This document shows, one piece after another, positions 23,800-35,329 of a stretch of 64,000 nucleotides of DNA. The position numbers were made by a program, and so were the translations under genes. The DNA is from Crambe crambe (taxonomy: Eukaryota; Porifera; Demospongiae; Poecilosclerida; Crambeidae). The notes beneath the pieces were generated by a model, which saw nothing but the letters and a program-made list of their open reading frames with translations, had not been told where the DNA came from and made no database searches. The stretch is taken from the NCBI GenBank assembly GCA_963924555.1, contig OZ004598.1:1574501-1638500 (forward strand), read 5' to 3'. The first letter of the stretch is position 1; every line of letters begins with the position of its first letter.

Positions 23800-25440
23800 G
23801 ACTAACCACTGCTCCTCCATAGAAGAACCATAGAGCTGACCGGAAGTCCTTTTTATAACTCTGAAAGGCAAGGTCATAGCTCTGCAGCAGGAAAGCAATG
23901 TCTGCTAACTGTCACAGCTGCATCTCCAGAGAATTAGATGCATAACTGGAAGAAGAAAAACATAATGTGTGACACACTTTCAATGATTGCAGGTTTCTAC
24001 TTACTTTACATCATCAGATATGACATTATTTGGTCCATTTATTTCCTCAAGCACTTCCTATTCACTTGACCTGCCAGAACAAAATCCTATATAAAGGTCA
24101 CTGGATATGAGGAGACAACCCTTATCTCCATGTCTAACTATGTAATTCACCATAAGACCATAACTCAATCACCTGATCAACCTGTTCAGACTCAACTTCT
24201 CATGATCTTCAACACACTATTAGTTCTCCTACTCACCATAATTTGAGGTAGACTTGCAGAATATCAGCTCCTTGGAACCTTGCCATAGTTTCATCTCATC
24301 CATACAGAGAGAGGACTGCAAAGGAGGTGCTATAGAGTTGAGAATTGTAATAGAGTAACAAATACTATGGATACATATCTTGTACAGACCTCTTTCTTTC
24401 AACCAGTGTGGTAGTGCTATATGTGGAGGGGAAAACTGGTATAAGTGGAAGGGGGAGAGTGGGGGTGGGTACTAGGGGGAATAGGGGGCTGACATAAGTG
24501 GAAGGGGAGGGAGGGCACTGACATAGGTGGAAGGGGAGGGGAGGAGAGTGGGGAGGGAGGAGGTGGAAGGGGAGGGGAGGAGAGTGGGGCTTGGAGTAGG
24601 GGAGGGGAGAATGGGGGGTGGCGTAGGTGGAGAGAAGAGTGGGGGGGGGGGGGGGGAAGGAGAGGATAGTGGGGTGGATGTGGATTAGAAATAGTATGAT
24701 CAAACTTATCAAAATGGGGAGAAAACAATTTTTAATGTTCAGTTCTAATAGGACAAGAGAGTGACAATCCCATAAACTTGTACAGACCTCTTTCTTTCCT
24801 CCTGACTGTGAGTTGCTGTGGCTCATAATTGCAGGGACTCCCTCACAAGGAGCACAAGGACACAATGACTGCAATAAGGAAGGTAAAAGTAAGATGAATC
24901 TCTGTCAATATGAATTCAGACACTCAGTAAATGTTCTGATTAGAGAGGTGTCCCTATTCAAGGGTGAACACACACCAACCATAATGAGGACTTCCACTGT
25001 ATCAAATGTTCTGCCAAACTAGATCACACATCAATCGAGTTTGCTGAAATGAGGGTGGGCTCATAATAGAACACAATGTTCTATCCAACTCCTGCATGAT
25101 TAATGAAGGGAAAGCCCCTTGTATGATGAGACTGACTGTGATCCCTTTACCAGATTCCAGAGGAGAATTAAAGAAGGGTGGGAGATGATGGACACCTAAA
25201 AAGTATGCACAACCTCATGAATGTACATATTATTGCCTTTCTAGACCTTTACTCTTGAAAGTTAGTATACTTCAAAATAGCTGACCTCAATTATACTGTA
25301 TTGCCATCTAAGACTTACTTAGTCCAGGAGGAGCTGTCACCCAAGGGAAGAAGTTAGTCTGAGACCACCTGTCCTACGTTGAACACTTACACACCAACAT
25401 GTGTCACCTCGAAGGCCTGAAATAGCTATACTTGAAATTC
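23800..25440 (-). pseudogene. TRAPPC8-like exon mosaic, unit B distal part
   Basis: A KKDF-exon remnant at about 23945-23810 has lost the part encoding the helix before it. It is followed by sequence equal to 4.07-5.4 kb of unit A: the pieces that resemble DEVELW (near 24290), the FFNSPLES exon (about 25195-25080) and the WVTAPPGL exon near 25330. Small deletions relative to unit A break several frames. G-rich low complexity (24430-24660) and a poly-G run interrupt it. No continuous coding path was found. Confidence 0.55.
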
Positions 25441-25734
25441 TAGTTCCCTCACTTAGACTTAACAAAAGCTACTGTGAGTGATTATCCAGCCTACTAGAGC
25501 CTACTACAATGTGCAGACCAAGTTTCAGGACCAGGAAGCTTACCGTTTCAGAAATACAGCAAGCAGGTAAATCGCTGGATTCTTGTTATAACTCGCAAAC
25601 CACTCAAGCTACAGCAAGTATTTCTGGATAAATCCACTCCAAACTCTACCACTTCTTGTCCATCCTCTAAAGAAGTCGAAGAATAAGGAGACACTATGGA
25701 GCATAGTACTCAACTAACGAAAGCCATTTTTTAA

Positions 25735-26805
25735 TACGCATGCACATATATTTGATATCCATAATATTATTCAACTAGCTAAGCTCTAGTTCTTAGATAT
25801 GTGCTAGCCTCGTACCCAGACTCTAAAATTATGTGGAAGCGGGAAATAGAGCCTAGTACATATTGTTTGTGCACCTATTACACTTTTATGACGGTGTGTG
25901 ATGTCACAGCATGTAACTACGTGTATGAGCATGCGTTATAAGATACCAAGAAAGCTACTCTGGAGAAGAGAAGACAAGACTGGCACTTCTAAAACTATTC
26001 ATAGTGGCAAGAATTTCCTTATCCAGAGGAGATGATCACAGCCTCAGCTCTGCATTATTCCCCAATGAACAATGAACGGAGAGAATTGCTTGCTGCTGCT
26101 CCTTGTTCAGTACTAGGTGGGGTTGTCCCAGCTGAGATAGGACATAAAATAAACACACTATCCGCGAAGAAGAACTGGAGCCATCTGCTGCAGTGCCGAT
26201 TCAGCAGTATTGTGTCATGCATCATGGAAGATTACTGAATCCCCCAAATCATGGGGTATTTTTGGCGCATGTGCAAACAGTGGGTACCAGGCTCTTTTGT
26301 CCGCTTCCACAGATTTTAGAGCCTGGGGACAAGGTTAGATGTGTGCATGCTAGATCATAGACTACTCTATCAACTCAGGACACTAATTCATCTACTGGTA
26401 GACTCAATTTCAGATTCATCTGCATCCTCGACCTCCAAGTATAGCTCAATACTTCAAGCCTTGACTCGCTGATAAATAATCATTGGGCTGCTATGCTCTA
26501 TACACATACACATAGAAAGAAGAATCTTGCATTTATGTACAAAGAGTGAGAAAAAAGACCAGGAATAAGTGAAGGAAAATTTTTTCCGAAAAAAAAGAAA
26601 GAAAAGAAGTTGAGATGATCATTGCTCAAAGCAGTAAGGAAACAAGAGGATGGATCAATCTTTGTTCTGTATATCCAGCCAACAATCCCTACATTATACT
26701 ATACTATAAATCTGAAGCTACCGACATATTGTAGGCTGGATCCCATTTCCATCCTTCATCCCTACCCTTGCTTCCTTACTTTTTTGAACAATGGCCATCC
26801 CTACA
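25735..26805. other. Shared non-genic block, unit B
   Basis: Counterpart of 5.7-6.8 kb. The palindrome near 25738 is eroded relative to unit A (cgcatgcaca versus cgcatgcgca). The plus-strand open frame 26032-26238 (ITASALHYSPMNN) is complete here but interrupted in unit A. At about 26812 the foldback element of unit A is absent, giving an empty-site comparison. Confidence 0.45.
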
Positions 26806-27181
26806 ATTTTATTTAATTTCACGGAAATGTTTTTTCCGCATTTATATATTGGCCTATGGTAAAGGGTCACCATAATGTGGATTTCTGCGCATGTGTCACA
26901 GTATAGTAGAATACAATGTGGAAATGAAACTTTAAACTTTGTAAAGAAAACATTCATTAGCCCTCAGTGCATGCATGCGAAAATAGGGGTTGAGTTCAAC
27001 TTGCTGCAAAAGTTCTTCTAGTTTGGGTGAGGACACCTACTCCATTGAGATAATACAGAGCACATTGGAATACGTCTCTCACAAGGAAGAAGAGGAGGAC
27101 TCAAGACCTGCAATCATAGGGTGAAAATGTGTAATCTGTCTGTATTGCTCACCAAGATGCACAGAAGCCCTCCCTCCTCAT

Positions 27182-27546
27182 CTAAATAGCTGGAGCATGA
27201 GCAAAAAGGACCTTATTTATACCTGCAGTCTTGACTTTGGAAGCAACACCACTTTGATCAATGGCTTCCAGGGCAGTGGATAAAGAAGTTGAACAGGGAA
27301 TACCACTGGTCCGAGTAACGTCATCAGCCTCATTGAGCCAAGCATTCACCATTTCATCTGGCAAGCTCTTCATTCTTGTGAGGTTGGAATAGGATAATCC
27401 AAGAGCAGTTCCCAAATCTATCAAACTTCTATTGTCCAAAACTTTCAAAATCTTACAGACTTTGAAATGACTTGCTGTAGATAAACGATTGCGTTCTTCC
27501 TCTTTGGTATTATCCACTACTTGAGCAGGTGGCAGAGATCCAGAGC
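27182..27546 (-). CDS. NLR-2 terminal exon: Death domain
   Basis: The exon starts after the tatag acceptor (27548-27547) and ends at the TAG at 27182-27184. The Death domain has ILKVLDNRSLIDLGTALGLS, MVNAWLNEADD and LSTALEAIDQSG, matching the NLR-1 exon with a few substitutions. The last residues read AGINKVLFAHAPAI against AGKNKVFFPAI in NLR-1. The length difference is a multiple of three, and the stop is at the same place. A candidate donor (CAG/gtataa at 27223/27222) is weaker than reading to the stop. Confidence 0.82.
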
Positions 27547-27686
27547 CTATATTACATGAACTTCAGTATGCAAGTATTCAATTTTAACACGTGCCAAGTG
27601 CTCAATTGCTAATTCCTTGTCAATATAATTATGTCATGACTATAGTTATATCCATGACAGAGCGAGTCAAATACCGGCTAACTTAC

Positions 27687-28260
27687 TGGGGACATTGTAG
27701 ATGTAGAAACAGGACTCTGTGTCAGATCCAAATACACATAGTCCAAGTGCTATAAGTTCTATTGAATCGGAGTGTTGCGGTTGAATTGGATAATATTCTA
27801 TTGAGATCGTCGGAGGATAATCAGGACACTCAGAAATATCCAAACCTAACACTTCTGGAAGATGGATGTTTTTTTTGTTTTTTTTTGAGATCTATATGTC
27901 AGAGAATAATGTTGTAGTGAGTCCTATTTCAATGCATAGATTTTCTGATCTTATAAGCTCAACTAACCAAAGGATGCATATCAAAGAAAATGTCCCATCC
28001 TTCTCTATCAGCCACACTAAGGGTAACTTCTTCGCTTTTCAGCTGGACGGGGATTGCACTTGGTTTTTTCCAGTTTTCTTCTTTTTCTTTCATCACAATG
28101 TCACAATGCTACATGTGGCAATGTATAGTTAATAATTTTCATAATTTATTGTCGCATGTTAATACCTTTGTATACACTTTTTGGGACAAACAGATGCAGA
28201 ATATTGCCAAGTTTTGGGATAAACTTCTGTACAGCCTTGCAGAATACAACGGTGAGTTTC
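27687..28260 (-). CDS. NLR-2 UPA-domain exons (three)
   Basis: Exons 28260-28166 (95 nt), 28108-27964 (145 nt) and 27854-27687 (168 nt), with the same splice signals and phases as in NLR-1. The middle exon carries one extra codon relative to NLR-1 (NWKKPSAIPVQLKS against NWKQSIITVQLKS). Indels in multiples of three within an otherwise intron-rich stretch, and differences that keep all joins in frame, support real coding exons. These beta-rich segments should form the UPA half of a ZU5-UPA pair. Confidence 0.7.
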
Positions 28261-28308
28261 CTATGATAACACAATAAATATATAAACACGAAATAAATAA
28301 ACACTCAC

Positions 28309-28779
28309 CTTTGGATCCAGTCTTTATTATACAAAAATGCCTCAAGGTAATCTCTCCTACTTGAGATCCAGGCCTGAACATTCCCATTTCCAGTATTTTC
28401 TGGAAAACATACACTGATCTAGAGCCTCTTAATTTTGGAGTGGTGCTGGCTGCCAGGAACGCCATGTTATCACAGTCCTTCTCACTCTCCAGACAAGCAT
28501 AGTGCTGGATCTTGACTGCTACATTTTTCTGGAATTTCACTCTCCTGCTATGTCTGATCAGGTATGCTGGACTTGCTGACTCGTAATCATCTGGTAAATC
28601 AAATGGTCCACTGAAGCAAGGATGGATGAAAAGAGTAACAGGTTCCTCTTCGGGACTCAGCCAATTTTCAGGGATTGTCAGGGTTATTCCTGGACCCTCG
28701 ATAACTACTTCTTCAGATGTTATAACTTCATGTACGATTGGATCCTGGTAAAACACTATCCCAGGAAACTCTGAGCTAT
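28309..28779 (-). CDS. NLR-2 ZU5 exon with HFC motif
   Basis: A 471-nt exon, the same length as in NLR-1. The donor here is canonical (AAAG/gtgagt at 28308), where NLR-1 has GC. ZU5 landmarks are GPGITLTIPENWLSPEE, then LFIHPCFSGPFDLPDD and LRHFCIIKTGSKG at the end. HFC is encoded at 28339-28331 (residue about 1994 from Met 34543). Phase-1 joins on both sides match the linker exon and the first UPA exon. Confidence 0.85.
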
Positions 28780-28876
28780 CTGTGAAAAAAAAGACAATTT
28801 ATTTAACCATGAATTGACCAATGCAGATTGCTCAATTGAAACAATTAAGGTTTTAACTGAATTAAATATGACTCAC

Positions 28877-28919
28877 TTTGAAACACAGTGTAAGTGTCAC
28901 TTGCATACGTTAGAGCAGA
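28877..28919 (-). CDS. NLR-2 linker exon between LRR and ZU5
   Basis: A 43-nt exon encoding SALTYASDTYTVFQ plus one base, with donor TTTCAAA/gtgagt identical to the end of the NLR-1 main exon. The acceptor is an AG-AG tandem (atcacagag); using the second AG gives phase 0, which fits a donor CAT/gtaaag at 29048 in the LRR exon. In NLR-1 the same residues (ESALMYARTVFQ) are fused directly to the LRR exon with no intron. This exon decides whether NLR-2 gains its ZU5-UPA-Death tail. Confidence 0.6.
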
Positions 28920-29047
28920 CTCTGTGATTTGAGGTCAATGTCCTATTTCCCATTGGTTCAGTTTCGCTTCACAACCTACATCCTGACAGGATTAATCACT
29001 ACCACATTATACAATAGTTATCAGAAGTAGTATGACAGGTTCTTTAC

Positions 29048-32000
29048 ATGCTGTAAATGATCAGCAAGAGCCTTGGCACCATCATCACCAATAGAGTTAT
29101 TCCAGAGATACAGTGTTTGCAGGTTCGTACAGTGTTTTAGACCTTCAGCAAGAGCCTTGGCACCATCATCACCAATGGAGTTATTCCAGAGATACAGTGT
29201 TTGCAGGTTCGTACAGTGTTTTAGACCTTCAGCAAGAGCCTTTGCACCATCATCACCAATAGAGTTACTACTGAGATCCAGTTTTTGCAGGTTCTTACAG
29301 TGTTTTAGACCTTCAGCAAGAGCCTTGGCACCATCATCACCAATAGAGTTACTACTGAGATCCAGTTTTTGCAGGTTCGTACAGTGTTTTAGACCTTCAG
29401 CAAGAGCCTTGGCACCATCATCACCAATAGAGTTACTACTGAGATCCAGTTTTTGCAGGTTCGTACAGTGTTTTAGACCTTCAGCAAGAGCCTTGGCACC
29501 ATCATCACCAATAGAATCACTTTGAAGATTCAGCATTTGCAGGTTTGTATAGTGTTTTAGACCTTCAGCAAGAGCCTTGGCACCATCATCACCAATAGAG
29601 TTACTATAAAGATCCAGTGTTTGCAAGTTCGTATAGTGTTTTAGACCTTCAGCAAGAGCCTTGGCACCATCAGCACCAATACGGTTCCAATTGAGATGCA
29701 GTGTTTGCAGGTTTGTACAGTGTTTTAGACCTTCAGCAAGAGCCTTGACACCATCATCACCAATAAATTTATAATTGAGATTAAGCTTCACTGACCTTAC
29801 TTTAGGACTATTAAATTTTAATGATTTCAAAAAAGCATAATCACCAACTACAAGGGTTTCAAAATTAGGTAAGGTGATATTGCTAGTCAGAGCCTGCACT
29901 TTTTTTGGTCCTAATTTTGTGTCAGATATATCTAATGTTTCCAAGGCACTCATTTTACCAAGTAAAATATTAACCAATTTAAGTTGTGCCATGTTGCAAT
30001 TGCCTCCATGGTAACTTAGGGTATGTATTGACATCACACGATCGCCAGCCTCCTGAAAAAATGCACTGATGCCTTCTTCCCCTAATGTGCACCTGTTTAA
30101 CACAAGTTTCTTCACAGGATGTGATTCAGAGGCAGTGCTGACAACGAAACCAATGGCTGTCAAGTCTGATGGTGTCAAAAAGTGGCTTTTAAGAGTGAGA
30201 CTACCTTCTTCTCCAGACCGAATCACACTGTCACATACGATGGATTTTTGAGATTCAAAGGCACACTGAATGTGAAATAGATCATCAGGTGATTCTGAGC
30301 ATTTCACAAGTTTTTCAAACTTCTTTGTATCATTTTCGAAATCAATAAGACCACAGTGAAACTTCCACACCACATGCATATGTTTCTTCTTACCATACTT
30401 CTCTATTATTTTAGTCTGTTCCTCCTCACCTAATTTAGTGATGTGATAAGCTGCAAGATATTCTTGAAAGGTGAGATGAAGAAACGTGTACAAGTCTTGG
30501 AATCCAAATTTGGCAGCAATGCAGTCTACAGTGATCAATCCCAGGGACTCTTTCCCACAACTCACATCCTTAAAGAAATGCTTAATCTCACTGCGCTTCA
30601 TCACTTGCTTGGAAGATACTGTTTTTTCAAAGGCAAGTTTACAAATCTGGAAAAAAATACCTCTTTCCACTTCAGGAAGATCGTCAGGTGACTGCAAATA
30701 TCTTTCATTTTCATCGCAGCGCATTACAGTACGAAGGAGAGTGTGGATCATGAATGATGTATACATTTCTGTCTCAGTTCTAGCAAGGGCAGTACCCATA
30801 AGGTTGAATAAATAGCACACCATGGAAGCATGGATTGGAAGGTAGCACATGTGATGCACATTAGGATGCTGCTCAAGATAAGATTCAAGATTCTGGATTT
30901 TCTCAACATTTGAAAATTTGTACTCTTTTATGTACTGAGATATTTGTTGCTTCTGGAATCCAAGAACTTCCACTCGTTTGGTGGCTACTGACTTCAAATG
31001 CACCACAGCAGCTGGACGAGAAGCTACTACTACAATTGATTTGGGAAGAAGCTCTTTATTTATAAGTTTAAATATGGTGGTATTTTTCTTCCCTTTAGGC
31101 GAGTACTCATCTAGTCCATCAAGAACAAAGCAAAGACCTTCCCCACTAAACTGCTCTGAGATTTGGTCAAGTTCAATTTGATCTTCGTAATAATATTTCA
31201 AAATATCACGCAATTGAATAGAAGGATTATTAAGAAGTACTCGCAGATGGACCAGAAATAAAAGTCGAATATTCTTCAGATTTAGTTTGCCACTGGCCCA
31301 ATCTTGGCTGAACTTGTGGACAAGTGTGGTCTTCCCACTACCTGGACGACCTTCAATAAGCAATCGTGTCCCACTAACAAGATTTGAAAATACTTCTTCG
31401 TACTCTATTCTGTCCTTGTCTTTTAAAATGTCATCCACATCTCCTTGTATGGTGTTGTATGCATACTCCCCAGCCTTGTCAATTGCACCTGGTTTGATCA
31501 GAGCTAAGTTAATGTAAGTGTTATTACTTACTGGGGGCCACGTGTCCTTAGGTACTTCAGGTTGGGATAAATACATATCAATAAGCACTTTTTTCTCAGG
31601 TGAAACTTTAACAATTAATTTAATAGGCTCACTTTGTAACTTTTCATTTTCACGAGTTTGTATCTCACAATGATAAGTTCCTTCTGATGCCATGGTTACA
31701 TCATTTATGCATAGTATTTGCTTATGAGTACCACAATAAGTGGAATTATCATTCAAGGGAGCACCATCTTTCATCCATTGGTAGGTGATGGTGGTATCAT
31801 GGCTGGTAGTAACCTGTACTTCAAGAAGAGTCGACTTTTCTTCATTTACCTTTAAGTCATGTGTCTGGCGAACTATTTTCATGGGTGTGACATGTAAACA
31901 TGGCTGCTTTATTGGGCCGTGCCTAACTTGGCCTAATAAGCCATCAGCTACACCAAACTGAGAAAGTAAGTTCAGCCACTTCTCATACTGAATACTAGAA

Positions 32001-34543
32001 TCATTATCAATTGTCTCGTATGCATTCATAAATAAGTACCTGATCTTGAGTGAGCAGGGTACATTTGAGTCAAAGCTATTCTTGATCATTTGGGGGATAA
32101 ATCCTGTCTCTAATGCCTCTTTAGCAAAACTCATGAGATCAGCATCTTTGAGAGATTTGAGAGAAGTCACTAGTTCATCTTCATAATCTTTAAGAATTTT
32201 TACTCTTTTAATTACAGTTAATTTAATAGGATCACTTACCAACTTTTTATATTTATGAGTTTGTATTTCACAATGATAAGTTCCTTCTGATGTCATGGTT
32301 ACACTGTTAATGCATAGTATTTGCTTACAAGTACCACAATAAGTGGGATTATTATTCAAGGGAGCACCACCTTTCATCCATTGGTAGGTGATGGTGGTAT
32401 CCTGGCTGGTAGACAACTGTACTTCAAGAAGAGTCGACTTTTCTTCATTTACCTTTAAGTCATGTGTCTGGCGAACTATTTCCATGGGTGTGACTTGCAA
32501 ACATGGTCGCTTCATTGGGCTGTGTCTCACTTGGCCTAATAAGTCATCAGTTGCACCAAACTGAGAAAGTAAGTTCAGCCATTTCTCATAATGAATACTA
32601 GAATTATTATCAATCCTCTCGTATGCATACATAAATAAGAACCTGATCTTGAGTGAGTAGGGTACATTTGAATCAAAGAAATCAAAGCTATTCTTGATCA
32701 TTTGGGGGATAAATCCTGTCTCTAATGCCACTTTAGCAAAACTCATGAGATCAGCATCTTTGAGAGATTTGAGAGAAGTTACTAGTTCATCTTCATAATA
32801 TCTAAGAACTTCTACTCTTTTAATTACAGTTAGTTTGATAGGATCACTTACCAACTTTTTGTAATCATGATTTTGTATTTCACAAAAATAAGTTCCTTCT
32901 GATGTCATGGTTACACTGTTAATGCATAGAATTCGCTTATGAGTACCACAATAAGTGGAATTATCATTCAAGGGAGCACCATCTTTCATCCATTGGTAGG
33001 TGATGGTGGTATCCTGGCTGGTAGATATCTGTACTTCAAGAAGAGTTGACTTTTCTTCATTTACCTTTAAGTCATATGTCTGGCGAACTATTTCCATGGG
33101 TGTGACTTCCAAACATGGTCGCTTCATTGGGCAGTGCCTCACTTGGCCTAATAAGTCATCAGTTACACCAAACTCAGAAAGTAAGTTCAGCCATTTCTCA
33201 CAAAGAATGCTAGAATTATTATCAATCCTCTCGTATGCATTCATAAATAAGTACCTGATCTTGAGTGAGCAGGATACATTTGAATCAAGCGAGTCAAAGC
33301 TATTCTTGATCATTTGGGGGATAAATCCTGTCTCTGATGCCTCTTTAGCAAAACTCATGAGATCAGCATCTTCGAGAGATTTGAGAGAAGTTGCTAGTTC
33401 ATCTTCATAATATCTAAGAACTTTTACTCTTTTAATTACAGTTAATTTAATAGGATCACTTACAAACTTTTCATTTTCATGAGTTTGGATTTCACAATGA
33501 TAAGTTCCTTCTGATGCCATGGTTACATCATTTATGCATAATATTTGCTTACGAGTACCACAATAAGTGGAATTATCATTCAAGGGAGCACTATCTTTCA
33601 TCCATTGGTAGGTAATGGTGGTATCATGGCTGGTAGTGACCTGTACTTCAAGAAGAGCTGATTTTTCCTCATTGACTTCAAAGTTACGTGTTTGGGATAA
33701 AATTTCCATGGAGGTATTATCTAAGCGTGGTCTCTTTAATGATGGTTCACCAGTGAGACACACCCCATGCTTTCTGAGGTTTTCTTGTAATTCATTAGCC
33801 TCACTACCAAGACCAACAATCTTACTACGAAGTGTTTCTTCAAGACTTTCTACTGTGGGAGGTTTCGCATGTTCATGATTACCAATTATCCATTCCTGCA
33901 AAACTTCTTTCAAAAAAATCACGAGACCAAGACCATGTAGATTCATTTTGACTACTATGTTATGTAACACGCTATCACTTAAGTTCAGTGAAGTGCCAAT
34001 CTCATTCCACTTACGGCAGTGATTGGCAAGTATCTCTGTCAAAACTGGGACATGCTCTTCAGAAAAATAATCACATTTGTGTGGTCTCTTTGTACCTACT
34101 ACAACCCCAGCATTCACACCACCAGATACACTTTCTCTTGCACAATACTCTTCAGAACTAAGTCTTGCTTGCTCTAATGCATAACTAAGTCTCACTTGCT
34201 CTAATGCTTCACTAGATGCACCATGTTTGGATAATAACTTAAGCCATCGCTCATAGAGTCTAGGATTACTCTGCAGTGACTTGTACACATGTAAAAATAA
34301 GTACCTGATCTTTGTCGGCCAGTGCACATTAGGATCCATTGACTCTAAATTTTTCTTCACATCCTGAGAGATGAATCCTCCCTCTGATCCAAATCTAGCC
34401 AATCTTACGAGGTCAGTGTCCTCGAGTAAATCTACTAACTTGTCTTCATGGTCCTTAAGAGCTTTCACTGCTGCTGATACTGGTTCAAGATGACTTCCTT
34501 TTGAGGATGAAGGCACCAGCTCACTTTCATCTTTATTGGCCAT
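29048..34543 (-). CDS. NLR-2 main exon: CARD-Death-Ig, (CARD-Ig)x3, NACHT, LRRx8
   Basis: One uninterrupted exon with conserved Met at 34543 (MANKDESE). Order by residue: CARD-like (about 20-120), Death (158-235), Ig (296-368), then three CARD-Ig modules of about 612 bp each (373-571, about 577-776, about 780-980) and NACHT (Walker A GRPGSGKTT near 1065, Walker B LCFVLDGLDE near 1137). Eight 28-residue LRRs follow (about 1592 onward), several nearly identical in DNA, with a cap ADHLQHVKNL. Relative to NLR-1 and NLR-3, the degenerate middle LRRs are missing. If unspliced, the frame ends YYF-stop at 29021; splicing at CAT/gtaaag (29048) continues into the linker and ZU5 exons. The spliced total is 2260 codons. 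The frame is open upstream to an acceptor at 34585, again phase 1. Confidence 0.93.
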
Positions 34544-34919
34544 ATTGTGTACATGTGATTCCTCCTGATAAACTTCAATACTACCTGCAGTGTTAAAGTG
34601 TGTAGCCATGAAACTACTTGCTGGCATATCCATTCTATGTAGAGGATTCATAATGGACTTAACCAATAGGGAAATAGCTGCTCATGTACGTCAATGGGAG
34701 TATGAAATAGGTATTTAACCCTTTACCAATCCGGATCTAAATAATGCCCATTTTAATACTGTACTGGTGCATTATTAGGTGCATTGCACTTATAAATGCA
34801 CATCTTTGTTAGGCGCATGGTTCTATTAGCTCAATGTTAAGTGCACCTTGACCTTTGACCCTAGATAGCCATGTGGCAATTGAAAGCAGTTGTATTATTT
34901 ATCATTTCTGTGTCTATGT

Positions 34920-35039
34920 ATGGCTGAACAAAGAATACTGAATTTTGCTGCTGAATCTACCGAGAAAAAAGGCAGGAAAAGTTACACTAGGGATGAAAAC
35001 CTAAAGATACTTTCTTTTTATAAGCCTGCAGGGATGTAG
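34920..35039 (+). pseudogene. pogo/Tigger-like transposase N-terminal fragment
   Basis: A 39-codon frame, MAEQRILNFAAEST then GRKSYTRDENLKILSFYK, ends abruptly at a stop. The KxxYTxxxKLxILxFYx pattern is typical of the first helix of the DNA-binding region of pogo/Tigger (CENP-B-like) transposases. The rest of the helix-turn-helix and the catalytic core are absent, so this is a remnant. Confidence 0.4.
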
Positions 35040-35329
35040 ATAACCTTGATGGGGTGGGGGGCTAAGGGTAATATGAGCAGCTGCAGGAGGTGGATGTGCC
35101 TCCTCCCACAGACAGAGTGAGGAGGCCAAAAAAATAATGTACGTAACTTCTAGAGGAATTCATTCATTTAGCTTCAGATATGTAGAATGTTAGCTAATGA
35201 AATCACATGAAATATGCACATTGGTCAGAAATATGTAGTAGCTATCACATGATCCTCTTGGTAGCTACACATCAAGTGTGCATCCTGAAACAAAGAGATG
35301 TCTCTAAGAAAGTGGTTTAGTACCACAAT

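Noticed and set aside
26032-26238. 68-codon plus-strand frame starting MITASALHYS
   Set aside because: The unit A copy stops early and substitutions show no constraint; no domain was recognised. Left as a note under the non-genic block.
29060-29770. Regular repeats resembling a CRISPR array
   Set aside because: The 84-bp periodicity is the LRR coding repeat within a long open frame, with no distinct spacers and a metazoan context.
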